Assembly (NCBI GenBank): GCA_950295325.1
Contig: OX485805.1
Span: 3,720,501 to 3,784,500, forward strand
DNA from: Polytrichum commune
Lineage: Eukaryota > Streptophyta > Polytrichopsida > Polytrichales > Polytrichaceae
Direction of reading: 5' to 3'
DNA: 64,000 nucleotides
This document shows, one piece after another, positions 48,248-59,464 of this stretch. The notes below the pieces were generated by a model. That model ran no database searches, was not told the DNA's origin, and saw only the letters and a list, made by a program, of their open reading frames with translations. Positions within the stretch are counted from its first letter, which is position 1; every line of letters starts with the position of its first letter. The translations under genes were made by a program, and so were the position numbers.

Positions 48248-48372
48248 CAACTGTAGCTTCTGTGAGATAGAGGCTAATGTCAACATGATGGTCCAATTGA
48301 AAGAAAGACTCGAGACTCCCTAGTACCATATTCTCTGGTTGAAACTTAGCTATATAGGGGACACTCCAACAC
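48248..48372 (+). repeat. Family I repeat, direct copy
   Basis: Counterpart of 23270-23392. It begins directly after the 203-bp tandem array. Function and termini are unknown. Confidence 0.7.
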
Positions 48373-48454
48373 AAAATGTGCCTCATTTTCAATTAGAGTA
48401 TACTTAGAGCAAAATTGGCATGTCTTATAATCTCTAGACATAGGGATAGTCAAC

Positions 48455-48566
48455 TATATTTCCCCCTCTTTGGTATGACACATTTGGGAAACACAAATAA
48501 GTCGTATTATTGAGGTGTTGTCTTCTCATGAATATGAAAAATGGCGTAAAGTTGTTGTATTATTGG
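48455..48566 (+). repeat. Dispersed repeat H, copy 1
   Basis: It shares CCCTCTTTGGTATGACAC, GTGTTGTCTTCTCATGAATA and AATGGCGTAAAGTTGTTG with 50040-50150, and ends in a run of G. Confidence 0.7.
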
Positions 48567-48588
48567 GTGGGGGGGGGAGGTGGACTTA

Positions 48589-49076
48589 CAGTAGTCTCCT
48601 GCTTAAGTACGCACTTTGAACTAGAGCCGTTGGTGCGCACTTAGTTGGTAGGTGCGTACTTTATTCATATCACCAATGTTCCAAATAGAAGTCTTCAATG
48701 AAGAAGAACCACCTATCAATGACAAAATCCAACCTATCGAGACATTTGCTGAATTTGAAAGTGCTACCGACTTCAAAGGTTTTGAAGCTCTATACAACAC
48801 TATCCTCGACATTGAAGACCAATTGCTCTGCTCCGATGTTCAAACAGAAGTTGGACAAATGTATGATGAATTGCAAGGACCGTTTGAGACGTTTCAACAA
48901 AACGTTAACAAACATACATTGAATGTCAAGCGTAAAAAATTCATGCATTTGTGGCAAATCACTTTGCATGACATGTTCAAACAATAAAGTATGAACCCTG
49001 ATTTTTGTCAAAAAAATTGCGCACTTAACCGGGATGCATACTTAAATGGGTGCCTACTTAAGCGGGAGATTACTTG
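48589..49076 (+). pseudogene. Deleted pogo-like transposon, right copy
   Basis: CAGTAGTCTCCTGCTTAAGT at the left and ACTTAAGCGGGAGATTACTT at the right are the same TIRs as in the left copy, in opposite orientation. An open frame from about 48652 to 48987 encodes an acidic, probably C-terminal transposase segment (FKGFEALYNTILDIEDQLLC). The same sequence, frame-broken, lies in the left copy. The HTH and catalytic parts are absent. Confidence 0.8.
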
Positions 49077-49268
49077 GTTACTTAATGAACATAAGATTTT
49101 ATTTAAAATAATGAATAAGTTATTCATATGAACCCTAAAAATTAATGAAAAATGTGGTTACGGCCTCAATTTAGATTTACTAACCATCTCATACAAATTG
49201 TGTGTTTTATATCCTAGGAGAAGTGGGCTAGTTGGAAACAATAACCATTTAAGATGCACTTACCTAAG
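49077..49268 (+). mobile_element. Family A 3' half beside the pogo-like remnant
   Basis: CTTAATGAACATAAGATTTT, GTTACGGCCTCAATTTAG, CCATCTCATACAAATTGTG, ATATCCTAGGAGAAGTGGG and the ACCATTTAAGATGCACTTAC terminus. It begins directly at the right end of the pogo-like element, so the break is probably that element's insertion. Confidence 0.7.
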
Positions 49269-49288
49269 CTAACGGTTTACATTCTAAG

Positions 49289-49670
49289 GAAGATAGGGTC
49301 TTAAAAAGGTCACTTTTTCTTACTAGCGTACTTCTCTTATGATATGAACCACACAATTAGTACAAAGATGGTTAGCATATCCAAATCAAGGTCATAGCCA
49401 ATATCTTCATAATTTGCAGAACTCATATGAATATTTTATACATTATCAAAGTGAAAATTATTGTGTTCATTAAGAAAATCATAGAACCCCCCTCCCCCTC
49501 CCCCAATCATATTGATTATTGAACTCAAATTAGTTATCATAATTTGAGCACACAGTCCAATCTCTTTTAAGTACATGTTTTTGTGATCTCCGTTCTTGAA
49601 GCCATGCCAAAGCACAAACCACTCGATATAGGTGTCCTAATTAGAAAAGTAACCAAATAAGAGTTGCATA
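49289..49670 (-). mobile_element. Family A element with poly-C hot spot
   Basis: It starts GATAGGGTCTTAAAAAGGTC. GATATGAACCACACAATTAG, AACTCATATGAATATTTTAT, a C/T-interrupted poly-C run at 49486-49503, TTGATTATTGAACTC, CACAGTCCAATCTCTTTTAA and GATATAGGTGTCCTAATTAG follow. It is inverted relative to the fragment just to its left. Confidence 0.82.
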
Positions 49671-49674
49671 AATT

Positions 49675-51615
49675 ATTCAATTCCATAATAGTGTTATGTG
49701 GGATTGACAATATTCTATAAAATATTCTTGGATATTTCCACATTCAGTGTGAATGAGGGAAATATCCACGAATATTATGTGGAATATTGTCATCCCACAT
49801 ACCATTCTTATGGATCTGAATAATGTTATATGTCTACCTTATGGTCTACATTGTATTTTATATGAACCCCTGACAAGAAGTATTTTATTCAAAGTTTCAA
49901 ACTTGGTCTTTAATATCCAAAGTATATTCAACATATGTAGCGACTGTACAATAATATTTGTGGTATGTACATGCTTCCAAATCAATTATATAAATCTACA
50001 TCTTTCAGGTGTTTCTTTTCTTTTCTCTTTTGTATATATGTATCTCCCTCTTTAGTATGACACGTTTGCGAAACACAAAAAGTCTTATTTTGGAGGTGTC
50101 GTCTTCTCATTAATATGACAAATGGCGTAAAGTTGTTGTATTATTGAGGGAATAAGAAAACATAAGTAATATGAGCTTTATCTGTGTGGGTGTATATATA
50201 TGCACACACACAACAAGTTTAAGCAATATAGATGGTATGAAATATTAATTTATAACTCCAAACAAATACAAATACTCTTAAGAACGCTTGAAATAGGAGT
50301 CCAACGATCTTTGGTGTTGCCTACCCAAGTTATCAATTGTCATCTTATCTAAATTCCCCGTTAACTTTTGAGAACTAATAATTTCATTAACACCAAAATA
50401 TAAAGAGTCTCTAATAAGGAACTAGACAATAATGATGCATGAAATTTAGCATCACTAAGCTTTATTTTAGGTGGAGCAACATCATCCATATCTATTTAAT
50501 CTAGATCAACACTAAGATCAAAGTCTTGTGTAGAATTGGTTCCCAAAGTAGCATCCACCAACTCATCAATACTCAATCCTAGCTCAACAATCTCTTCCCG
50601 TTGGAGACTATAAGAATGCAAGAGAGTGCACAAGATAATGGTGATACTATATCACCCGTGTACAAGGCAACATACTAGGTAGGAGGCCACTCTAACCCTA
50701 ACCATTCATTCTACACTAGTAACCCTAATTATCATTAAGTTCCCAATGATAAGTGATGTTCCCAAGTACGTCCCAAGTGAAAATGGATGTATTTTAGATG
50801 TACATAACATAGATAAAAAGAATTTTAACATCTACCTCTTTAATATGACAAAATGGAGATTCTAAATGTCCCATTATGGAGTGTCGTAGTTGTATAAAAG
50901 AGGGAGTTTTGAACTAAAAACTTTGGTCTCACAAAAAAACGAAAGTCGTATTAACGAGGTGAGACTGTACATAGTTTTCAGTGGGACATTCTCACCTTAG
51001 AGTAAGGCTCAAAAGTAGGTTAAATTTTCCAAAATATATTTTGGTGGGGCTCTTGAGACCTTCTGAGAAGAAGACCACAACCAACAACTTTAAATCTCCC
51101 ATGGTTTAAATACGAGCAAACACTTCAATTTATAGAGAATGTGATATGATTCCTTCACATGGAATCTAATGGCATATGACACTCTTGGTGCAATTAAGGT
51201 CATTTCTCAACTAACATGCACATGGAGCTAAATCTTTTGTCAACTAAGTTACCGTAAACGAATGCTCAAAATTCTAGAGAAATTCAAAATCTCTTTGAGT
51301 CTTTCAATGTATAGGTAGTGTGATCATTGGATTGGTGTTCCCAAGAATTAGTGTGTTTTACTATGTGTCACACTAAACGCCAAAACCTAATTAAACTAAT
51401 ATGACTTAAATTATGATACCAAGAATCAAGTCAAATTACTATAAAACAAAACAATACATCAAGGTCACACTCATTTTCATATGAAAAGTTTAATTGTGCA
51501 ACTCATTAACTACACAAAGAGATATGTATTATGGTCTAAGATTAGTGTGAGGCACACAAGTTCGCACAATCAAGAAGTATAACTGTGACCTTTTGTAATT
51601 GGTGTATTTCACACT
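49675..51615. other. No gene seen
   Basis: Apart from repeat H copy 2, AT-rich intergenic sequence. A palindrome-like pair ATATTCTATAAAATATTC and GAATATTATGTGGAATATT flanks 49710-49790. Confidence 0.4.
50040..50150 (+). repeat. Dispersed repeat H, copy 2
   Basis: Direct copy of 48455-48566 with CCCTCTTTAGTATGACAC and GGCGTAAAGTTGTTGTATTA. A weaker relative may lie at 50830-50970. Confidence 0.7.
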
Positions 51616-51618
51616 GTA

Positions 51619-51992
51619 AGGTATGTGGGTGTTATTCCGTTCATTTTTCATGTTCTCCAACGGATTAAATATATACGACAAAACTTGTGTTGTATTTGCA
51701 AATTTGTCATGAAACATCAACACAAATTGGATTGAAAATCTAACTTTTCATGATTTAGTTATGATAATTGAAAGTTCATTTTTGTTGATTCCTTAACTGA
51801 ATACATAGGTCTTCCCAAGTGTTTTTACTATTGAGTGTGGGGTAGGTAATTTTTTTCTAAGATGTTGTCCAATCTCTTCTAAAGGTGTGTCCTGATGGTG
51901 TTTGTTCTTTGATCTCACCAAACCACACGGCAATGAAATATGGGTGTCCGATTAAGTAAGTTAAAGTAACCGAATAGCACCCGATGCCTTCA
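51619..51992 (-). mobile_element. Family A element with clear TIRs
   Basis: AAGGTATGTGGGTGTTATTC at the left and GAATAGCACCCGATGCCTT at the right are imperfect inverted repeats. The interior has GTCCAATCTCTTCTAAAGG, TTCTTTGATCTCACCAAACC and ATATGGGTGTCCGATTAAG. It is closest to the subgroup at 40657 and 9652. Confidence 0.85.
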
Positions 51993-52346
51993 AATTTGTC
52001 AAGAGATAAGGAGACTCCGAAAACATGTTATGAATTGCCAAGGCCCATGGAATGGATTTTTTTTCCGAATCGTGAACTGGGCTCGTTTGAAAAGGCACAA
52101 ACAAGCGAAGTATGATGATGATGGTGGATGGGTGCGGTGATTGTAGTCACAGATTTGCAGTTATATTTTGACAAAAGTGATTCAGATTCAGATTCCAGGA
52201 ACTCCAAAATTTCCTGCTCTAAATTGCAACATCAGTTGTTGCCCTACTTAGGCTTCGTTTTCTGAAAATGGCACTCACAAGGTTAGAATGGCACAGGAAT
52301 TGTGAGTTCTGGTGATACATGAGTTAAGAGAAGCATTTCAAGAAGA

Positions 52347-55300
52347 ATGGCAGCAGCACTAGGGCATGTGAAAGCGCTCGGAGGTGCAAAATGGCATAGT
52401 GGGCGGGAGAGTGTTGAAATCCGCTCTTGGAGGTTGCAATCATCTCATAGCTCATTGTGTGGAGTGCCGAGCGTTTTGCAGCAAGGAGCTCCTCTGAAGA
52501 TTTCCAGGAGCCTTCGGTGTACCCATCGAAGGAGGGCAGGTAATTCCTTCCTTCTTTTGATTTGGTCAAGTTTTTGGCCCTTCTTCTGAATGCCTAAACC
52601 CTCCCATTAGTTTAACATCTAGAAGTTGAAACTATTGACTTCTAAATGACAAGTGTTCACTTAGACTACTCGCAGAAGGAAAGCTTAAATTCGGGATTTC
52701 ATTGGGGCAGAGGTAAGCGAGAAGTGCCAAGCGAGACAAGATCAATAAACACTAAACCCTGAACCCTCTCATTAGATGTCAATCGTTAACTCCTTTGCCG
52801 AGCCAGTGCAAACTTGTAGCTACACACCAACACTTCTTGCAGAGAGATCTTTGAACAATTGTAGAAGAAAAGCGTAAATTGTGGATTTCATTCAGGCAGA
52901 GGTAAGCGAGAAAATGCCATAGAGCACAAGATCAATAAACCCTAAACCCTACAGCCTAAAACCCTGGACCCTGGACCCTCCCGATAGATTTCAATCTTAA
53001 CTTCTTTGCAGTGCAGTGACTTCAATGGACTAAATAGCAAGCTGGTGCAAACTTGTAGCTACACCCAGTCACTTCTTGCAGAGAATTTTTTGAGCGATTC
53101 TACAAGGTAAGCTTTTTTGAGGATTTGGGAATTCATTTGGGGCAGAGGTAAGCGAGAAATGCACAAGCACAAGCACAAGCTCAAGTGTCGCACGAGTGGA
53201 GGCTCAAGATGAGCCTGTGGACATAGTGATACTTACAAATGGGCCAGGTGAAGTGGCCACCTGGGTGAAGCCGGTAGTGGCAACCTTGCGGCAGAGCAGC
53301 AAGGAGCAGGGCATCGACATGCGAATTTCGGTATAACACTCTACAAATCTCCACCCCTTACAATGTGAAAGGTTATTTGGCCACTGTAGATTTTGGTTTG
53401 CGGAAAGCCTTAATTAAGAATGGAATCTACATCACAAACTTCGGAAGGCCAAATTATCATGTTAACATACTAAAACATTGAAATAACATCATAAATGTTC
53501 AATAAATGTCCTCATAATTACATTATTTTACTATTCTCGTTTATTATGTGCCACATTATACTACTTGGAACCAAGTTGTTACATTAAATTAACACATAAA
53601 ATATTGGATAATTACTATTCACCACTAGGTGTAGTAAGTACATTATACACCACCCTTTGGAAGTTTGTGATGTATATCACTGTCAAATCATCCATGATGT
53701 GATGATACATTTGGCTGTTGAGAGTATGAGAGCAAGTTTGCATTACATGTCTTTGATCTTAGGAATGCCAAACGTTGGTGACAACCAGAGATTTGGTAGT
53801 CAATACCCTTGGTGGTGTACAAGTAGTGAGCATCTGAGATCTTTTGATAGAGAATTGGCATAGACTCTGTCTTGTTTTGCTACATGATTTCACTCTCTAC
53901 GTTTCAAGCCTAAGCAGTTTGGTAATTCTTTATTGTGCACATGATTTAATGACTGAAGTTTTCAGACGTTTACAAAGCTGTTTTTGACGATTTTTAGGTG
54001 TTCACATGTGATTGATGAGCAGGTGATATTGGCACCTTGTCCACATGCCTCTGGCGGAGAGCTCCAACTTCTGCAATCATTTGTTGATATTGATCGTTCT
54101 CAGGTATTCTTGTCGATGGCAATCTTGTCACTGTCTCTTACTCTGCAGAAATATAACTCTCAATTTTGGCATGCTATAAATGGAGGAAATATGCGTCTTG
54201 TGTCAGGTGGTTCCTGGTTGTGTGCAACTACCTCTTGTTTATCAGACTCACCTCTCCTTTGTGATTGAACTTTCAGGGACCGGAGGGATTTTACTCGCTG
54301 CTGCTATTTGGTCAATCTCAGGACAATTGGGAGTGGCGAAAGCGAGGAGTTTGTATATTTCTTGGTGGCGACCAATTCAATGCAGTATGTTCCTAGCCCT
54401 CTCAAGGACGAAGTTTGCATGTATTATTATCATGACCAGTAGGAAAACCCTAGGGAATTATGTGCAGCAGCCAACTTTCTGATGTTTTGCAGGGATAAGT
54501 AGGTCAATATCTAGTGACCATCTTCTGCAAAGTTCTCAGCAGAAAGTACATGCCACACGTTTAGGTCTGACTGGGCAAGTCTCTGCTACATTTTAATTTC
54601 CATGTCATCTTTAAAAATGGTCCACTCAAATGATGACATGTGGCACTTTTTGGCCAAAAATGATCAATCTATGTCTAATCTGACCTGAAAATAGGCTACT
54701 CTGCTTTGCAAAGCTTCAACCTTACAATTTTAAACATCTTTCAGTTTTTTACCAAGCAATTTTTATCCTCTCTGTGCTGCTGATATAAAACCTTGAGTTC
54801 CATGTCATCACACAAATGTAGTCACACTGCATGTTATTCCTTCTGCACTATTTCAACTCGAGGTGCTACATAGTTTGGATGGTATGTGAATGTCTGGCTG
54901 TCATGAGTAGAATGAGTGCAAACCTTGCCGTGTAACTTTCAAGTCACTTGATGCTGTATGACACCCTGCAGCAATATCTGAAATATTAGAGCAGGTGTTG
55001 CTTGGATGGAGGCTAGGATACAGGACGGTGGTCTATGCTGAAGATGCAGTAAGATGGCCTGGGTATGTTTCTTTTCTCGTAGTATAGCGTCTCAACATTT
55101 CCATTTTCATTTTGTCAGGCTGGGCAAGGAATACGGTATGCAGTTTCATGTGTGGAAACATTCTCACCCAAAAAGAAATTCTTATCTGTAATACATATTT
55201 CTGTGCAGTTGAAGGTGCCCATAATTGTTATCATGATACCCATTCTTACACAAAAGGGCCATTTTCACTCACATTTTGAACATAGAGGCCTATTAGAGCT

Positions 55301-58300
55301 GTAGTAACTTTCCTTTGTGCGCATGCTTGGAGCAGACTTGTGGATGCCTACTTATTGCGTTCTCAAGAGACGTTGTTGAGTGTGCCACAATGGGCACATC
55401 AGCGTTGCTACGTTGTTGGGGACCTGTTTTCAGATGCAGTTGAGTCCTCATCTTTGCGGGATTCCTGGACATTGTCGTACACTGCACCAGCTCATGGTCA
55501 GGTTGAGGAGATTATGCCAGTCGTTGGGCTCCTACCGGGTTCCAAGGTGCTTCTTCTGAGCTTGGATATTAGCACATTGCTTTAAAATCTCTAGTACCAT
55601 ATCTGCCTTTGTCAGGTCACAATAGAGTTTATTCTTTAATCTAATGGGACTTTTTGTTGGGAGTTGGTTCCCTACGATTCTCTATTGGTTGCTTTGCATA
55701 CAATATCAATAATGTTTTTCCACTTGTGGTGCATGTCTGGAGGTAGTTTTTGAATTTGACCGAAGAGCATAACCTGGTTCCCTTATGTGTGTACTTGTAG
55801 CTGTAAGATTAGGCTACTTGTGACCTACCTGTTCCTCTTGTGAGCGCAGTTTGTATATTTATAGAGTTGTCTGCAATTATCAGATCTCCAGTCCCTCACG
55901 TAACAGAATTACTGACCCTGGAGAAATTTCATTTTCAGGGTGCAAAGTTGGCTATTGGTGTGCCCTATTTCATGGCAGTCGCAGATCATCTACATCAGCG
56001 GTAAATTCATCTCTCCCACTTTTGTCTTCTGTCCCATTTCATTCTTTCTTGTTATGTCAATGTTTGTTGTGCAGATGACTTTGCCTGGCTTTCTGCATAT
56101 TAGTGTAAAAGTATAAGCTATGAAGTGGTTGGCAATTTCTAAGTGGCGTGGACATTTGAATTAACCAGAACGTAAAATCAAACTACCAGAATCTACTATC
56201 ATTTTGGAACTTTGGAAAGGCGATGGTGCATGGGTGTTGATGCAGTTGCCTTTCCAAAGTTCCAAAGCATCCAACCTTTGATGGTGGCATGTTGAGTGGG
56301 TAGTGCGGGGGTGGCCCGGGACATTATTTCTTATGCACGGGTGTAACAGGGCTGGGATAGCAGAGGCCCGAACTAGTTCTACTATACATTTTGGAATTTT
56401 AGAATAGCGAGGGTGCATGGGCCATTGACACAGTTGTCATTTCAAAAGTTCCAAAAATGTTTGGCTGTCAATGACAGCATGTTGTGTGCATGGTGTGGGG
56501 ATGGCCTAGGATATTAATTTCATATACATGGGTGCAACGGGCTGGGACAACATGGACCCAAAATTGTCTACTATACATTTAAGAATGGAAATTTAGAATG
56601 GAGAGGTCACATGGGCGTTACATAGTTGCGTTTCCAAGGGTCCAAAACAATTGGCCATCCATGATAACATGTTGAGTGGACGATGTGGGGATGGCGTGGG
56701 CCATTAATTCACATGCATGGGTGCAATGGGCCGGGATGGCACGGGCCCAAACTGGCTTGTTTCTATTAAGTCGCCGCCAAATGAGAAGGCAATATCTGAT
56801 ATAGGTCAGGGGTGGCTGGCAGGATAGCTTGAAAGGCAAGGTGCGTTTTGTGCTACCATTAGCACCTACTGTCACTGTTAGCGAACTAGAAAACCATGCA
56901 AGTGCCACTTCCAACTCTCTCATCTCCCGTTTTCATTGGGCTGATGGTAAATTCATTGGAAATCAAGAAGTCAAAATGGCTATGGAGTCCGGAGGGGCTA
57001 GATCAGAGCATTTTAGAGGCAAGGCACTTGGGCAACTATTGACACAGGGCCAGGTGCCTATAGAGATATGGCAACAATTTCCTCCCCACTCACTCTACCA
57101 AGGCTGTGCCCTCTGCCTCACAACTGTACGGCAATTCTTCCTTCATTCTTACAGTTGCACATCCTTAAGCTTTAAAGGACCTGGGGGTGTTTTAATAAGG
57201 GATATGTGATGGTTTACCTAATGGCACTGTTGCACTCACATGTTGATGATTTAAGGATGAAAATAGGTGTGGCCAAAAAGATGGTGTTACTTTTAGGCAC
57301 TGCTACCTTATAGATACTCTGATTGGAATAATGCATATGTTAAATGGACTAAAATGAGATTGGGTAGCTAAAATAATCAAGAAATAATCTTAAACCCCTC
57401 TATTTGATACCTTGAGGCCCAGAATGGGCCTCTCGGACCTTTGAGGGTTGATAGGAAGCTCATCTATTGTATACAGACTAAAATACTTCATTGCTGGAAC
57501 TAGGTATGCGAAACACATGAATTTCCAGGATTGCATTTTCTTTTGCAGCCTTGAAAACGTCTACTGGCTTTGAAGGGAGCAGTCCAAAGGGATCAAAATA
57601 TATCTTGACCACTGTAATTTTATCTTAGATTTTGAGATTCAACATTTTTAGGTATTACTACTGTTTCTTGGCTTGGCTCCCTAGTTTGCACCTCACAAGT
57701 GCAGGTTATATTAGCAACATATTTGGTGGAGTGACATGTTTGAGTGACATCAGTCGTATTGGTGAAATGAAGGGAAGCCTGATTTTTCTTGGCATGTTTT
57801 TTCAGGTGGGGACAAATACAGCAGAGCTTGGGATTTTAGGTGTTCCTATGCTTGTGGTTCTCCCAACTAATATTCTTGAGGTGGGCAACTTCCATTACAT
57901 TTAGAGTTGCGACCTGTATTATTCTCTTTAGAAGGCTCCCTTGGATCTATGATGTAGTCCACCATTTAGTCTAAATGGTTAGGATGCTCAGTGCTCCCCC
58001 AAGCAACCTGGGTTTGGGTTCTTGACTACACTTTTCTTTTTCAGCCCTGGTTTTGGGCACACTTTGTGAATTTGAAGGTACTCTACTGTGAAAATTGAGC
58101 AACACTGTCACTACATAAAGTGTTGGGTTTTTGCTTGAGAACGTGTTTTGCTATGCAGCGATGGTGCAATTATGACAAGTCATGAAATTTCAAGAACCAA
58201 TGTCAATTAGTATAGGATTGTTCTGAATGAAACGAAAACACTTCCACACCTATGTTGACTAGGCTGACTGAAAATTTGGTTGATTTATTGTTCTGCAGAC

Positions 58301-59070
58301 ATTTCGAGGTGCAACTGGGGGGCTACTGGGTCTTCTAGCAGCAATCCCTGGCCGGGCTGGGGCATCAATGGCTCACTATATCAACCTTGGTATTTTAAGA
58401 ACAGCAGGCTACATCTCTTGGCCCAATAGGTGAACATTCATGTCTTCATCACATCATGAGTAACAAGTGTTCTTCGAAAGTATTCTTTACTTCAACCACT
58501 TATTTATTTCACCATTTATGATTTTTAATAAGAATGCTGTGTCAGCAAAATATGCAAATCAACAAAAACCACACTACTTATTCACCATACTCTCTTGAAT
58601 GGAGCCCAGCTGTAGAAGCACTAAATAAGTGTCCTGAAATTGATATTGTCCAACAGTCTTGCTTTCAGAAGATTCCACTTGAATGTAGTAGTGTCTTCTT
58701 TTCATCATTCTCGTTAGAAAGGATAAGATGAAGCACATAAGGATCAATTGTGGATATGTAGCTTGTCAATGGCAACATTGTTGTTGGTGTCTCGGCAAAA
58801 ATGCCAACATGGGGATATCTCATAGGCATTGAATTTGTGGCCATTGTGGGTGCGCATTGCAGGTGGGCAGGTGAGAGAATTGTCCCTGAGCTGATTGGTG
58901 AAATTGAACCAGTTGAAGTGGCAGCTGTAGCAGCTGAATATCTTGAATCTCCTGATTTACTCCAAGCCATGCACCAGCGCCTCTTGGACCTTCGAAGCCC
59001 ATTGGCAGATGATCATAAAGGAGCAGCACATTCAGTTGCACTGGCGGTGAAGCGATTGTTGCAGGCATAA
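52347..59070 (+). CDS. LpxB-related glycosyltransferase-like protein, probably plastid (11 exons, 539 aa)
   Basis: Exons: 52347-52539, 53146-53330, 54023-54103, 54277-54384, 54995-55062, 55336-55546, 55939-56000, 56828-57125, 57806-57880, 58299-58429, 58863-59070. The total is 1620 nt and all phases join. The product resembles the cyanobacterial proteins annotated as lipid-A-disaccharide synthase-related. Recognisable blocks are ILTNGPGEVATWVKPVV (93-109), LAPCPHASGGE, FLGGDQFNA, LGYRTVVYAE, VVGDLFSDAV, LLPGSK, CALCLTTVGTNTAELG and GVPMLVVLPTN. The first 85 or so residues are rich in Ser, Arg and Thr with few acidic residues, as in a chloroplast transit peptide, so plastid location is inferred. 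The real substrate is unknown; canonical plant LpxB is a different branch, so lipid A synthesis should not be assumed. Exon 8 (99 codons) contains a less conserved linker. Introns 1 and 7 hold tandem repeats. Gene structure is well supported, function only by family resemblance. Confidence 0.8.
52592..53180 (+). repeat. Three tandem repeats carrying the exon 2 splice site (LpxB-like intron 1)
   Basis: The acceptor sequence GGCAGAGGTAAGCGAGAA occurs three times, with AG ending at 52710, 52899 and 53145. Upstream of each are ACCCTC-C-ATTAGAT-like, TTGTAGCTACAC and TTCTTGCAGAGA blocks. Only the third continues into the open frame of exon 2; the first two run into stop codons. Confidence 0.85.
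55655..55790 (+). repeat. Dispersed repeat in LpxB-like intron 6
   Basis: Same-orientation counterpart of 18960-19105 in VSR1 intron 4: ATCAATAATGTTTTTCCACT, TGTGGTGCATGTCTGGAGGT. Confidence 0.65.
56193..56755 (+). repeat. Three tandem repeats of about 190 bp in LpxB-like intron 7
   Basis: Units start at 56193, 56379 and 56578 with CTACTAT-CATTT. Each contains GGTGCATGGG-like, GTTGC-TTTCCAAAG-TCCAAA, GCATGTTGAGTGG, GGGATGGC, CATGGGTGCAA and GGGCTGGGA blocks. Confidence 0.88.
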
Positions 59071-59222
59071 ATTGGTAATAATTGAATCGCCTCAACTTTA
59101 AATTGTGCTTTTAGTTATGGAATCAGAGGGTATAGAAAGTCTTTTGGGGGAAACTAGAATTTCATCTCACAGCCCAGAAAGGGGTGCTCTGGGCTGTCTG
59201 GACCAATGTTGAACTGGTTTAT

Positions 59223-59460
59223 GGGTGAATGCATGGTATCATTACACTATATCAATAAATGGTATCAAAGAACCAACCCGACCGGCATCAAATTTGTCAC
59301 ACTAGTGAGATTCTGATACTTGGTGGTCTCCACACGATGAGCAATCCTCTGTATGCAAAAGTCATTATTTGGTCAGTCATACCTGATATTAGGGTAATTT
59401 TACCTAGGTGTGACGGTTCTTGGATGGTATATTGACCTGAATGTTAGCAAAAACTAAAAT
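59223..59460 (+). repeat. Family E repeat, copy 3
   Basis: TGAATGCATGGTATCATTAC, GATACTTGGTGGTCTCCACA, GATATTAGGGTAATTTTACC and GGTTCTTGGATGGTATATTG align with 31708-31952. Confidence 0.65.
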
Positions 59461-59464
59461 ATCC

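Noticed and set aside
52936-52985. Telomere-like CCCTAAACCCT
   Set aside because: Fewer than two units, inside intron 1 repeats; not an interstitial telomere.
58801-58862. Extending LpxB-like exon 11 upstream to an ATG at 58801
   Set aside because: The in-phase acceptor at 58861-58862 joins exon 10 to give the conserved-looking RWAGERIVPEL; the upstream frame belongs to the intron.
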